This document shows, one piece after another, positions 42,396 through 53,000 of a stretch of DNA of 64,000 nucleotides. The notes beneath the pieces are model-generated. The model was not told the origin of the DNA. It ran no database searches and saw only the letters and a list, made by a program, of their open reading frames with translations. The position numbers were made by a program, and so were the translations under genes. The stretch comes from Periplaneta americana. Its lineage: Eukaryota > Arthropoda > Insecta > Blattodea > Blattidae. Each line of letters begins with the position of its first letter. Within the stretch, counting starts at the first letter, position 1. The stretch is taken from NCBI RefSeq assembly GCF_040183065.1, contig NC_091117.1, positions 112,013,001 through 112,077,000 of the forward strand. Direction: 5' to 3'.

Positions 42396-43343
42396 ACTGA
42401 AAATTAATTTTATCCCAAACTTTATGTATTATGTTAGTAACAGTCACAGAATTCGTTACGCGCATTTTTATTTTCTTCCGCTTTTAACAGTAATAGGTAT
42501 TAATTAATTTTGCCTTAAAATTTTTGCATTAAGTTAGCAATAGTCACAGAATTAAAAACGCACATTTTTATTTTATTTCGCATTTAATAGCAATGACAAA
42601 TAATTTTGCCTCATACTTTATGCATTAAATTAGCTATAGTCACAGTAACAGTAATGTACATTTTTATTTTATTTCGCGTTTTATAGCAATAACAATTAAT
42701 TTTTTCCCTCAAACTTTATGCATTAATTTAGATACCTATATAATCACAAAATTAGTAACACGTATGTACTTGCATTTTCTTTCGCTTTTGATAGTAATAC
42801 TAAATACATTAAATTAACTATAGTAACAGATCTAGTAAAGCAAATTATTATTTTCTTTCGCTTTTAATAGTGATACCAATTAATTTTGCATCAAACTGTA
42901 TGTATTAAGTTAGCTGTAGTCACAAAATACATTTCTCTTTTCTCTCGCTTCTAATAGTAAAACCAGTTCATTTTGCCTTAAATTTTATGCGTTAAGTTAG
43001 CTGTGGTCACAGACTTAGTAACACAAATTTTTATTTTCTTTCGTTTTCAATAGTGATCCTAATTAATTTTGCATCAACCTGCATGCATTATGTTAGGTAT
43101 AGTCACAGAATTAGTAACGCACATGTTTATTTTCTTTCGCGTTTGTTTATTCAACTCTCCAAAGACAGGTAGGAACCTCATAAGGGACGCAAATGAGGTA
43201 TCACTAATGAGGAAACTAAGCCAGAATATAATGAGGTAGGGCTTTTAATAGTAGACCTAATACTAATTAATATGGCCTTAATTTTATGTATTAAGTTAGC
43301 TATGGTAACACGATTAGTAACGCACACTTTAATTTTTTTTCAG
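42396..43343 (+). repeat. Tandem array of splice-acceptor-like units abutting the last exon
   Basis: About nine diverged units of 76-107 bp share three parts: TAGTCACAGAATTAGTAACG, then CACATTTTTATTTTCTTTCG, then CTTTTAATAG. AG-ended pyrimidine tracts occur near 42490, 42590, 42685, 42794, 42870, 42956 and 43053, with an interrupted unit near 43139-43251. The final unit (GTAACGCACACTTTAATTTT, then TTTTCAG) supplies the actual acceptor AG at 43342-43343. The interruption at about 43142-43240 is unrelated sequence. Confidence 0.8.
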
Positions 43344-43676
43344 TTACTGAGTTTCCGTACATCAGTGGGCAAACTTCTAGGAGTGGATGGAGGTCTGCCA
43401 GATTATGAGTTGATATCTAGACTACAGAAATTGGTGCATGCTCATCGAGACTTCACTCTGGTGTCACGACGTTATGATGATCCACTTCTCCTACGAAATA
43501 GCCCTCCAGTTGGTGGTACTAGAACTCCCATGATGTTGGGTCCAAGTCCTGGAGGTACTCGAACGCCCAGATATGACGATTCAGGATTTGTTGACCCACC
43601 TGATCTCAGCACTTTGGATGACAGTGACGAAGTAAATGGCATTTACAATAAACGACCCATCCGGACGTCCACGTGA
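43344..43676 (+). CDS. Host gene, terminal coding exon and stop
   Basis: It starts at phase 0 after TTTTTTTTCAG and encodes 110 residues to a TGA stop at 43674-43676. The opening LLSFRTSVGKLLGVDGGLPD and YELISRLQKLVHAHRDF look like the globular end of a coiled-coil protein. The rest is a low-complexity Pro/Gly/Thr/Asp tail (GGTRTP occurs twice). With the exons at 32732 and 37012 it completes the 3' end of one gene. The closest family I can suggest is CCDC170-like, unconfirmed. The tail is presumably disordered. Confidence 0.85.
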   Translation, partial: LLSFRTSVGKLLGVDGGLPDYELISRLQKLVHAHRDFTLVSRRYDDPLLLRNSPPVGGTRTPMMLGPSPGGTRTPRYDDSGFVDPPDLSTLDDSDEVNGIYNKRPIRTST

Positions 43677-43801
43677 TAGCAGTTCTTGGAAACTATATTG
43701 AACGATGTTTTTAAGTCAGAGTGTTTATTTATTTCAGTGCGCTTTTACTCTTCATTCAGTTATGTATATTGAGATGGCGTTTATTTACTGTATTTTTTTG
43801 T

Positions 43802-43807
43802 AATAAA
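43802..43807 (+). terminator. Polyadenylation signal of the host gene
   Basis: AATAAA lies 126 bp after the stop codon, followed by AT-rich sequence. It is the first canonical signal downstream. Confidence 0.65.
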
Positions 43808-44076
43808 TATTCATTACCGGTATTTAAAAAGTCACAAATCGAAATTTTCACAAATCTGTCCTATAGTGACTGATTTTTCTAGTCGAAACATAAATAATAT
43901 ATAAAATATTCTCAGACGATTGAAAATGGAATATTTAAGTATAATTACATAACAAAAATGAATTATAACCGCAATCGAAATGTTATTGCACATGGCATAG
44001 TGGTGGAGAAAAGTTGAAAGTTGCAATGTGTTGAACAGTCTGGAAGTTAAAAGCTTCAGACATACAAACACTTTTA

Positions 44077-44553
44077 GGCCCGTAACAGACTACAACGAGA
44101 ACTATGAACTATGTAATATGTGTGGAGACAGCTAGCAATCCATATCCCTTCACACCACTGCGAGAAATATGTTGCTACACAGTGGAGCCATCTCTGTGTA
44201 GATAATTAAAACACGAATTTTATTACGTCATACGGAAATGAGTTCATCAAAGATATTATAGGTATTTGGATGTGATATGCGCTGACAGAAATAAAGTTAC
44301 ATAAATTTGAACATCTGACTTTCTATTAATTCTTCAAATTAATTCACGTAATATAAATGTTATAGGCTACAATTATTATGTTAGGTTACCTGTGGGAGCG
44401 GGAAATACAGATGGTGTTTTCAAAAAATCACTAGCCGACCAATATCAGTTATGGCTTATTTTGAGCGTTACTCCGTGCTAAAGGAGAGCATTTTCCATAG
44501 CTCGACAAACGCATTACATACTAGTATTTATTCGCTGTAGTGTGTTACGGGCC
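44077..44553. mobile_element. Harbinger-like MITE, copy 2 (complete)
   Basis: It starts GGCCCGTAACAGACTACAAC and ends GTAGTGTGTTACGGGCC, with about 22-bp inverted ends, the outer 11 bases perfect. TTA lies on both sides, fitting the 3-bp duplication of PIF/Harbinger elements. Non-coding, 477 bp. Confidence 0.75.
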
Positions 44554-45501
44554 TTATTCTATGTAGACTGACGTTCAAAGATATCTGACCTCACTAATCG
44601 ATAGTTTTCGATAACTTGTTCGTGTAAGTGTCTACGTCTATGAAGAGATGTCGAAGATAACAGTCAGTGTCGCCAATAGTACATAAAATATAACCGCATT
44701 ATAAAATTCAAAAGTTCATCCCCCTCTAATGATTGTGTAAAAACATTAGATTTAGCGGGAAACCGCTGATAATGCCAATTATGAGAATAATTTATACTTA
44801 ATCTACATAGACATTCTCTCAAATACTTTTTCACCCGTTTCAATAATAGAATCACCTATTGAGAAATAGAGGAACTATTTGAAGATTTATCAATTTCTTA
44901 TATCTTTGGTTCTGACTTATCCCGTGGGTAGAAAGTTCGCTTACACGATCATAAAATTGTAGGTCAGATACCTTTGAACGTCAGTGTACAAAAATAGCAT
45001 ATTCAGGTTTGAGTATGTCTGAATATGACGTAACGTAAATTATTTCACTTACAGTATTTAAATTATTGTCTTATATTTAACATTATAAATTCTTGTCTAA
45101 TGTTTTATCATTAGTTGAGTAACTGTGCCTTTTTTAACGAACGTACAAGTGTATAGTACTCTACATAAAAATTATTGGATTAAGTCGCAGAATTAAACAA
45201 AATTAAAACATGACATGATTCTATCGGGTTAATAGGTATGTTTAATTAAATTAGAAGTTGACTCTAGAGTTAATAATTGGTTTCAATAGAACCACAGATA
45301 GATACGAGTACATTGTTACTTTCGTATATTTATAGTGGAGTATGATGATAAAAAATAAAAACATTAATAGTGTCATTAAAATAAAAGAATAGTAGCTATT
45401 CCTAATTAATTAATCAATAATTTCATTCGGTTTTGTACAATATTTTATTTTTTGTTGTTATTCAGTAAATAATGTAACAGCATTATTTCACAACTACATA
45501 T
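44554..45501. other. No recognised feature
   Basis: AT-rich. A diverged word pair (CAAAGATATCTGACCT near 44577 and AGGTCAGATACCTTTGAACG near 44961) forms an inverted repeat and may mark another degraded foldback element. Confidence 0.4.
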
Positions 45502-46012
45502 ACACCGTGTCCTGCTTAGAGGGATCGAGAAATAAGTGATAATTTCAAGTCTAAATAATGGTTTATTGAAATATCTTTTTACATAACTAGATGTAAAAAC
45601 TCTCAGAGTTTCGGACAGTGATCAATGCAACTCGCTTTGTGCGCCTAAACTTCTGCAACATGTCCAGAAACACATTTCCTGTGACTGTAACTTCTACGAA
45701 GAAGAAGAATTTATCAAATGATGGGTTCTTCTGCTAACCATAGGACGCATTGAACTTCCTGTTGTGATGTTCACATGTTTACCATAGCGTGTTCTCCTGC
45801 AAAATGGCGCCAAGCTTGTTTTAGTGCCCTAGCAAAAACAAACGAAAGTTGCGCATAAACAAACGAAAATTAGGGATGCCGTCGTTTTTAAACTTCGTTG
45901 CATAAATGTGGACAGTTTCTGTATCTTGTCAGATGTAAATCGCAACGATATATTTGTCTGATTTTAAGTGGTGAGCATTTATTTCTCGATCCCTCTAAGA
46001 GGGACATGGTAT
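45502..46012. mobile_element. MITE with CACCGTGTCC termini
   Basis: Inverted ends of about 36 bp: the left reads CACCGTGTCCTGCTTAGAGG, then GATCGAGAAATAA. The right is its inverse, ending AGAGGGACATGGTA. TA flanks both ends, pointing to the Tc1/mariner superfamily. The interior (about 510 bp) has no coding sequence. Confidence 0.75.
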
Positions 46013-46260
46013 ATTTAAATGCTGTCTTTTGTAATATTAATTTTGTTTGACAAGTTCACAATCATTGTTATGAATTCACAAAGCCTTTCACATTGTAAAC
46101 TACATTTAGTTCAAAATGCGTTAATATTGGAAGTTATGTTAAATCTGTATTTCGTGTAACTATGGCCAACATATATCCGCATTCCACTGCCTAATCTTAA
46201 TCCTGAATGAGGTTGCAATTACAGGAGGCTGGTTGATAACCTCTCTGCGAGGAAGTTATA

Positions 46261-46262
<2 letters not shown>

Positions 46263-46291
<29 letters not shown>

Positions 46292-46346
46292 CATACATAC
46301 ATACATACATACATACATACATACATACATACATACATACATACAT
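46263..46346. repeat. (ATAC)n microsatellite, left half
   Basis: About 21 units. It is separated from the block at 46570-46633 by a SINE, so the two were probably one array. Confidence 0.85.
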
Positions 46347-46569
46347 GTTATGTTTATTTAACGACGCTCACAACTGCAGAGGTTATATCAGCGTCGCCGG
46401 ATGTGCCGGAATTTTGTCCCGCAGGAATTCCTTTACATGCCAGTAAATCTACTGACATGAGCCTGTCGCATTTAAGCACACTTAAATGCCATCGACCTGG
46501 TCCGGGATAGAACCCGCAACCTTGGGCATAGAAGGCCAGCGCTATACCAACTCGCCAACCAGGTCGACT
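46347..46569 (-). mobile_element. tRNA-derived SINE inside an ATAC microsatellite
   Basis: The minus strand begins GTCGACCTGGTTGGCGAGTT, then GGTATAGCGCTGGCC (box A region), followed by GGTTGCGGGTTCTATCCCGG (box B). It ends GCGTCGTTAAATAAACATAA, the same tail as the SINEs at 33191 and 58762. Confidence 0.85.
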
Positions 46570-47288
46570 AACATACATACATACATACATACATACATAC
46601 ATACATACATACATACATACATACATACATACAGCTTGATTCAGGGATTTTGGCCCCTGCAAAAGTACGTAGATAATCTAAGAGCGAGTTACTTATCACT
46701 ACTGGCGGGCTGGGTTACACAGGTCAGGCAGCATAGTCATAACACTTAACATTTCTTCTTAAAGGAGTAGGGTTTAAGAAGGGCGCGTCAGCTACTATGG
46801 CTATTTGCGCCCTTATCTAAAATTCTTAATATAACAAATACATAAATAAGATAACAATCAGAGTGCTAAAAGAACTAAACAGCGTTGTCACCATAAAACG
46901 AGGCACACATATTTCTTATCATGTCGCGGTACACTTCGTCTTAAAAACACAATATTCTTCCACACGTCCCGTTACTAACCACTACGTCTGTTGACTAAAC
47001 AATGTCATGATGACATATTTTCTTGACATAAGAGTCTCTCAGCTTCGAGCATAGATATTATTTTCATTCTTCCTCTTCCCTCTTCTCCTCCTACGCACAT
47101 TCGTGATTAAATTTCTTTCTTATGATGCAACACACAGCTCACTCACTAGCCAAACAACCAATGATAGGGGCCATTTAGGATTGGGGCCATTAACACTGAA
47201 TCGAGCTGTGCATGCATTCATACATACATACATACATACATACATACATACATACATACATACATACATACATACATACATACATACA
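46570..47288. repeat. Two ATAC/TACA microsatellites bracketing opposed retroposon ends
   Basis: (ATAC)n at 46570-46633 and (TACA)n at 47219-47288 each adjoin a related 3'-end sequence. On the minus strand at 46634-46662 it is GGGGCCAAAATCCCTGAATC-AAGCTGT. On the plus strand near 47182-47212 it is GGGGCCATTAACACTGAATC-GAGCTGT. The sequence between is not otherwise recognised. Confidence 0.6.
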
Positions 47289-47618
47289 AAAGTGTACTGT
47301 CCACGTACAGGTCTTTCATTGAAAATCCAGCATTCTCCAATCTTTCCTTATATATAAGTTATTTTTATTCCTCGAAGAAATTACTGATATAAACGAACTT
47401 ATTAGTAATGAATGGTGTCGGAACATATTAAAATGACCAAACTTGTGATGCTAATGATTGCAATGATCATGTTAGTAGGTACTGTCATAATATAATAGTG
47501 CAATTTAAATTATACAGCAAAAGCCAGATATTAAACTGGAAAGTAGTGAGTTAAAAGTACGAGTGTAATGAAAAAAGTTATATATCTTGATTACACAACT
47601 TTTAACACTGTATCACTT

Positions 47619-47770
47619 CGGAATATGTATGATAAGAACTTTCTTGTGTGAAATTTTAACGTACCTTGTTAACATCGCTAAGATCGCGAAGATGACCGAA
47701 AATAGGTCGAAACATGTTAACAAGGTACGTTAAAATTTAACACAAGAAAGTTCTTATCATACATATTCCG
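47619..47770. repeat. Near-perfect 57-bp inverted repeat with ribozyme-like loop
   Basis: Left arm 47619-47675 and right arm 47714-47770 differ at one position by eye. The 38-bp centre contains GAAGA-T-GACC-loop-GGTC-GAAA (about 47689-47712), the same order as the other hammerhead-like motifs but with the first bases of the CUGANGA box changed. Confidence 0.85.
47689..47712 (+). ncRNA. Degenerate hammerhead-like core
   Basis: GAAGA, T, helix GACC/GGTC (47694-47697 with 47705-47708), GAAA at 47709-47712. The C and U of CUGANGA are not conserved, so it is a relic or a look-alike. Confidence 0.35.
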
Positions 47771-47900
47771 AAAAAAAGTTAAATGGCTTAATGTTGATGT
47801 TGAGTGATTAAACAGTTTTGCTTCATCTATTTTTTATGGGGCGGAAACCAATACTGTAGCAATTCAGCAAAGATTAACCGTGAGACAAATATTTCTAAAA

Positions 47901-48306
47901 CACAATAATCCCTTCTTATCCGCGGAATCTGTATCCGTGGTTTCAGTTATTAGCGGTTAACCTCGGCTTCATTTTGTTACGTATTAGCGCCTGCCATCTT
48001 ATTCTGAAGAGTTTTATAGAGAATATAGAATTTAATTACACTCTGTATTAAGTGACCGTAATAAAATCAATCACCAGCACTGTGCTTAGTGGAAATACTT
48101 CCACTATTTACTTTTCATTATCCAGACACGTACTGCAATAACAAAGTAGGCCTAGTAATGTTTTTAACTGTAAAATGCAGAAGTTGGACACTTGGAAAGA
48201 ATCGCCAAATCTGATTCATTAAAAGTTACTTTCAAACGAGAGAGACGATGTGCACTAATATTTAGGCTACAAGTGTAATAATGGGCAATGCATTTATTAT
48301 TAATTA

Positions 48307-48388
<82 letters not shown>

Positions 48389-48562
48389 GTATTACTTGCT
48401 TCTCATAATGTCTTATTTATATTTGTTCAATAAACTTTATTACAGGTATGTATGTTAACGAAAAGAAACTTATTTACCTATAGGGGATTCGCTATTGTCT
48501 GCGGTTTCACATATCCACAGTAGGTTTTGGAAAGTATCTCCCGTTGATACGGGGGATTACTG
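47901..48562. mobile_element. Pogo/Tigger-like MITE carrying an ATT microsatellite
   Basis: The left edge is AATAATCCCTTCTTATCCGC and the right edge is GTTGATACGGGGGATTACTG. The reverse complement of the right edge, CAGTAATCCCCCGTATCAAC, aligns with the left edge. Subterminal GCGGTTTCA words occur on both sides. (ATT)n at 48306-48387 lies inside. No transposase recognised. Confidence 0.6.
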
Positions 48563-48669
48563 GAACATGTGTAGATTACTTTATACTATTATCTTCATTT
48601 TTCTTTATTTAGGACAGCATTGCAGGGATAATTTATTGTAACATGCTCGACCAGTAGGTCTACCTACTC

Positions 48670-48960
48670 AACCAGGTAGAGGTATTGCAGCCGGAAATAA
48701 TTTTGCAACAAGACGGAGTGTCCCACAGTGGTCTAATGATGTTTGGGGATATTCTCAATATATACATGTATTTCCTAGGGAGATGGATAGGCCGCGTTGG
48801 ACCAATCATCTGGACTCCGCGCTCTTCTGATGTCACCCTCTTGAATTTTTTACTTTGGGTACGTCAAGGATTGTGTAATATACCAAATCCTTGTTCAAAA
48901 TCTTGTTACCCTTCGCAGAAGGCTAATGAAGCTATGGAAATTGTTGATATTGTTATGTAA
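48670..48960 (+). pseudogene. C-terminal catalytic fragment of a mariner-like transposase family
   Basis: The frame contains IILQQDGVSHSGLMMFGDIL (second catalytic Asp in QQDG), then RWIGRVGPIIWTPRSSDVTL and LNFLLW. The last block is the third motif, where family members read PRSPDLTPLDFFLWG; the Asp is kept (SSDVTL). It corresponds to the catalytic half of the family whose leader is at 31785-32024. Truncated at its 5' side. Confidence 0.7.
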
Positions 48961-49049
48961 CCATAATTTAAAACACTTTACAAACTTTTTCTATTGGTCT
49001 TGTTGTTTTCATTTGATTAAATTGTGCGAGTTGTAGAACATTCTGAAAA

Positions 49050-49058
<9 letters not shown>

Positions 49059-49102
<44 letters not shown>
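49059..49102. repeat. (TA)22 microsatellite
   Basis: Dinucleotide run preceded by an A-rich tract (49045-49058). Confidence 0.9.
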
Positions 49103-49104
<2 letters not shown>

Positions 49105-50041
49105 GGTAACGGACTTTGGGCACACGGTATATAATAGCCATGATATGGGTGTTTTTACATAAAGAATATTCATTTAATATTTTAATTATTTAGAACGATA
49201 TTTTAAACTGTTTGCTTAAAGCTAAATACGATTCAAGAATATGAAATAACACGTTGCACGATGTATAAAATAGTATAACAATTATTATTCTTAAGTGTCG
49301 ATTGATTCTCACTCTGGCCATTTTTTTTTCGTTCACAGTTTTAAAACTGACTCATGGAGACTGAATTTTAAGGGAAAGAAATGTCGTTAACGGAAGTGCT
49401 TTCCGACTTACAAGTATTAAAAAATTCTCCATGCTAGGTGATTGGCCTTACGATGGGTTCTAAAGTGACGGGATTGCCAATTTCTGGCCACTGGACTATC
49501 CTAGCTATTGGCTTCACAGCAGCAGAAATGAAATTTTTAAGGAAAATAGCTAATTGCACATGACAGGATCACAAAAATGTAATGTAGACGTTGACCATTT
49601 TTGATAAAAGTTAATAAAGCAAAACATGTACGTACAAAAACAAGCTGAGAGTTCCACAATTAATTCCTAAATAGAGATCATAAGGCAGAAGAAATTAAGG
49701 ACGCTTCCGGAAAGGCTTATGGATCACTGAGTAGTAACCGACCATATGGCCCATTTCTTTGATAATTCGATGGTGATGGAAAAAGTCGTGGATTCCTATA
49801 ATTATTTATTATAATCAATTTCGGACAAATTTATCATATTTCACGTAAAAACTCTTCTCTCCTACCATTCTGTTGCAATAAAGAGAAAGTTCCTACAATG
49901 CGTTTGGAAAGTCGCTGTGCACTTATTACGGATGTAGATGAGGTTGTATTGTATTGTATTGTATTGTATTTATTAATATTCCATAGTATTCATACTTGCT
50001 TACAGCTAGAATATGCAACAAGTCAAAAAACTTAATACTAT
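49103..50041. other. No recognised gene
   Basis: Contains a (TATTG)n run at 49945-49970. No element or coding exon supported. Confidence 0.4.
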
Positions 50042-50820
50042 TGTAACTTTTTATACAAATCAATAATGTAATTTTATTGTTTCAACAATAGTCACTTCCA
50101 ATAATTTAGTTTAAACTCTTCCGTCAACAATGGGATTTCCACTCCACACAGTATTCGTTATTGCACTCCACAGACGACAATGACAATTTACTTGGATTAT
50201 TGACACCAACAATGAACTGTTGATCTTAACTAATGTTCATAAAGCACTATTTACAAAACAGAACTGTCACTTCTCAGTTCACAGTTCGTTTGCCTTGGCT
50301 AGTTCTTCTACCTCCGTCACTCGAGTTCACAGTATCTCGAACCCCAGACCTTCGGAGACAGTCCACTGAACTTCGAACTTAGGTCCCCCAACTGCTGTCC
50401 ACTGCACTCAAACTCAGGACTTCGGACGCTCACTCAGCTGCGGACACACTCAAGTCGAACTCCGGTCTCGAAGTTGGCTTGACTGCTACACAAGACTGGC
50501 TGGCTTGCTGTCCAACGATTACAACAACAACTGCTCAAGTTCACTCGCGTGTTGTATTTATAACTAAATCATAGTTTCTGAAGAGTACGATTTTGCGAGA
50601 AATCGACAGATGCGTAGAAGATGATGCCTATCCAGACCTCTCTGGATTTCTCCCCTCAGTCACCAGCTGCTTACTTCCCCCTCTCTCCCGCGTCCCAGCA
50701 TGCCGCCGTTTCTCCTCTCCTCTCCACGCCGCGCGCCGCCCCCAGTGCTCCGTGGAGCCCGTGTCGACTCCCGTGCGACTCTTGCGGGACGCGTGTTCTA
50801 GTCTCGATGTGGCTGTCACA
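50042..50820 (-). repeat. Solo LTR of a gypsy-like element, CTAT target duplication
   Basis: On the plus strand it starts TGTAACTTTTTATAC and ends GTGGCTGTCACA. CTAT lies immediately left (50038-50041) and right (50821-50824). It shares several blocks with the LTR at 37423-37961 and is longer, with an extra C-rich segment (50340-50520). No internal sequence remains, so it is the product of LTR-LTR recombination. Confidence 0.8.
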
Positions 50821-51040
50821 CTATTATAAAATCTTAATTTATAGTCACAGTCTAGATGAAATATATACAGACGAGATTTACAATATAGTCTACTAGTACA
50901 ACACATTAGTTTTAGTATCAATTTCATGAACTGTTATTGAATGTCATGAATTCACCTACAGAATAGAAGGCGTGAGAAATTAGGTACTTCTTTAATTTGG
51001 CCCTAAATAATTTTATGTTTTGAGTTTCATTTTTATATCG

Positions 51041-51120
51041 ATTATTATTATTATTATTGTTATTATTATTATTCTTATTATTATTATTCTTCTTCTTCTT
51101 ATTATTATTATTATTATTGT
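51041..51120. repeat. Interrupted (ATT)n/(CTT)n microsatellite
   Basis: Trinucleotide run with CTT interruptions. On the minus strand it is (AAT)n at the 3' side of the LINE fragment that follows. Confidence 0.8.
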
Positions 51121-52400
51121 TATCCAAATATTGAAACCCTATTTTACCTTTGGTATATTAGGGTTGTAGTTTGTTACATGTGAAATACATTATGTAGTGA
51201 TAATACACAATTTTAAAGAATTAATAGTAGGTCTGAGTCATAGTTACAATATAAATACACTAATTAAGAGACAGTAAACAATACTAAATACGTTATGCAA
51301 TAATTACTTTCAGTTAAAACAAAATGAAATAAAGTAGAAATTATAATCGAAGAAATTGCAAGATTATTACATTAATTTGTGAATTTATACATAATTTTAA
51401 GCAATAGTAATGAGATACTGCACAGAATTGGCTTACAAATAAAACACCTATTATATACTTGGTTTGCGACAGTAAAAAAAAATACAAACAAAATTACTTA
51501 TATTTACAAACAACATACCTGTCATCAAATACTGAACAATAGTAAAATCTATAATACAAACATAGTTATTGTTGTTATTACTATTATTATGTCCCAAAGA
51601 GAGACACCTTGTTTTAGATAGTGCATTAGGATTTTATATCATCATTAATTTACATACAATTAATAGCTACAGTCTTGCGTGGATGTGGTGCATAAACTCT
51701 GTGAATTTATATCGATAGGGAGGCTATTAAAAATTTTTACTGCCATATAACGCACTCCTTCTTGATAGCACGATAGACTTGCCGGTGGAGTATGAAAGCC
51801 ATTTTTGACGTGTATTTATGCTGTGAACTCTTGCATTAGTTACAAAGTTTTCACGATAACATACGAGGAAGATTATTAATGAAAAGATATACTGACAAGC
51901 CATGGGCATTATTTGTAGTTTTTTTTAAATAGTCCTACACGATTCCCTAGATTTGGCACCTACTATTATTCTAATTACTCTTTTTTGTAATAGAAACATA
52001 TTGTTACTATCTGTGGAGTTTCCCCAGAATATTATTCCAAAACTCATTACCGAGTGGAAGTATGCAAAGTATATTGTTTTTAAAGTATTGATATTTACTA
52101 TCTTTTGCATAGATCTAATAGCAAAACAAGCCGAGTGTAGTTTGTGGGTAATTTATTTAATATGATTTTTCCAATTTAACACATTATCGATTTTTAAGCC
52201 AAGAAATTTGGTTGTTGTTGTTGTTTCTAATAGGGTTCTATTATTAATTATTGCGCTAGAAATTTGCGACGTTGAATTTGGACAGGATTTAAATTGAATT
52301 ATGTTAGTTTCGTTACAATTTAATACTAATTTATTGACTGAGAACCAGTCACATATTTGTAGATTCGAATCAAAGTAAGGTTTTTTACATAGTAACGCAA
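51121..52400 (-). pseudogene. LINE reverse transcriptase C-terminal region (Jockey group)
   Basis: Minus-strand pieces from 52400 to 51600 read CDWFSVNKLVLNCNETN, FLGLKIDNVLNWKNHI, NTLKTIYFAYFHSVMSFGII, FWGNSTDSNNMFLLQKRVIR and ACQYIFSLIIFLVCYRENFV, the thumb and C-terminal region of Jockey-type LINE polymerases. The catalytic FADD box lies upstream and is missing. Frameshifts occur near 51920 and 52130. A 3' UTR runs to the trinucleotide repeat at 51041. Confidence 0.78.
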
Positions 52401-52574
52401 GATACCTATATTGCTAGAAATGATTATTCATTGTTGAATGACTTTTTCTTATATTAATTTGTTCTATTGTCGCGTGACATTTAACTGTTTTAGTTCAGTT
52501 GGTAAATTACTATTGAAAAAGCGATACTGATTAGTGTTTAGTTGTTAATTAAGTTTTTAATTTGTTTATTTCAA

Positions 52575-53000
52575 TAATTGAGGAAGGTGCTTTTCTTGTT
52601 GAACGCGTCTTTTGACAAAGCGATAAATACACATATTCAAATGCAGGAGGCATTTGCTGAAAAATTCCCAGAAACAACTATGCCTCATCGCAATGCAGTT
52701 TGTCGGTTTATTTAGTAATTTATAGATATAGGCTCAGTGTTAGGTGGCGAACGAACTGTGTGGTCGCCTAAACTAAACGAATTGAAGTTATTGAACATTT
52801 CTGATTCTATGCTACGAAGTCCATCAAAATCATTGCGTAAGTTCGCACAAGAAGAAGATATCGGGCTTGCCCAACCGCACATAAAGCGGTTCGGAAAATA
52901 TTAAAGATATTACCCTACAAAGTAACAGCGGTGCAAGAATTGAACTGCGTACATAACAAGCATATCACAAGCAGATCTACAGAAAATGTTTCCCAATAAA
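52575..53000 (+). pseudogene. N-terminal fragment of a mariner-like transposase family
   Basis: Across frames the plus strand gives FPETTMPHRNAVCRFI, GSVLGGERTVWSPKLN, SMLRSPSKSLRKFAQEEDIG and HKAVRKILKILPYKVTAVQE. These are the tandem helix-turn-helix part of the family also seen at 31785-32024 and 48670-48960. Stops and frameshifts are present, and the catalytic domain is missing. Confidence 0.65.

Noticed and set aside
50593-50927. Overlapping Pro/Ser-rich frames on both strands
   Set aside because: They lie within the C-rich part of the solo LTR. Overlap in several frames argues against coding.
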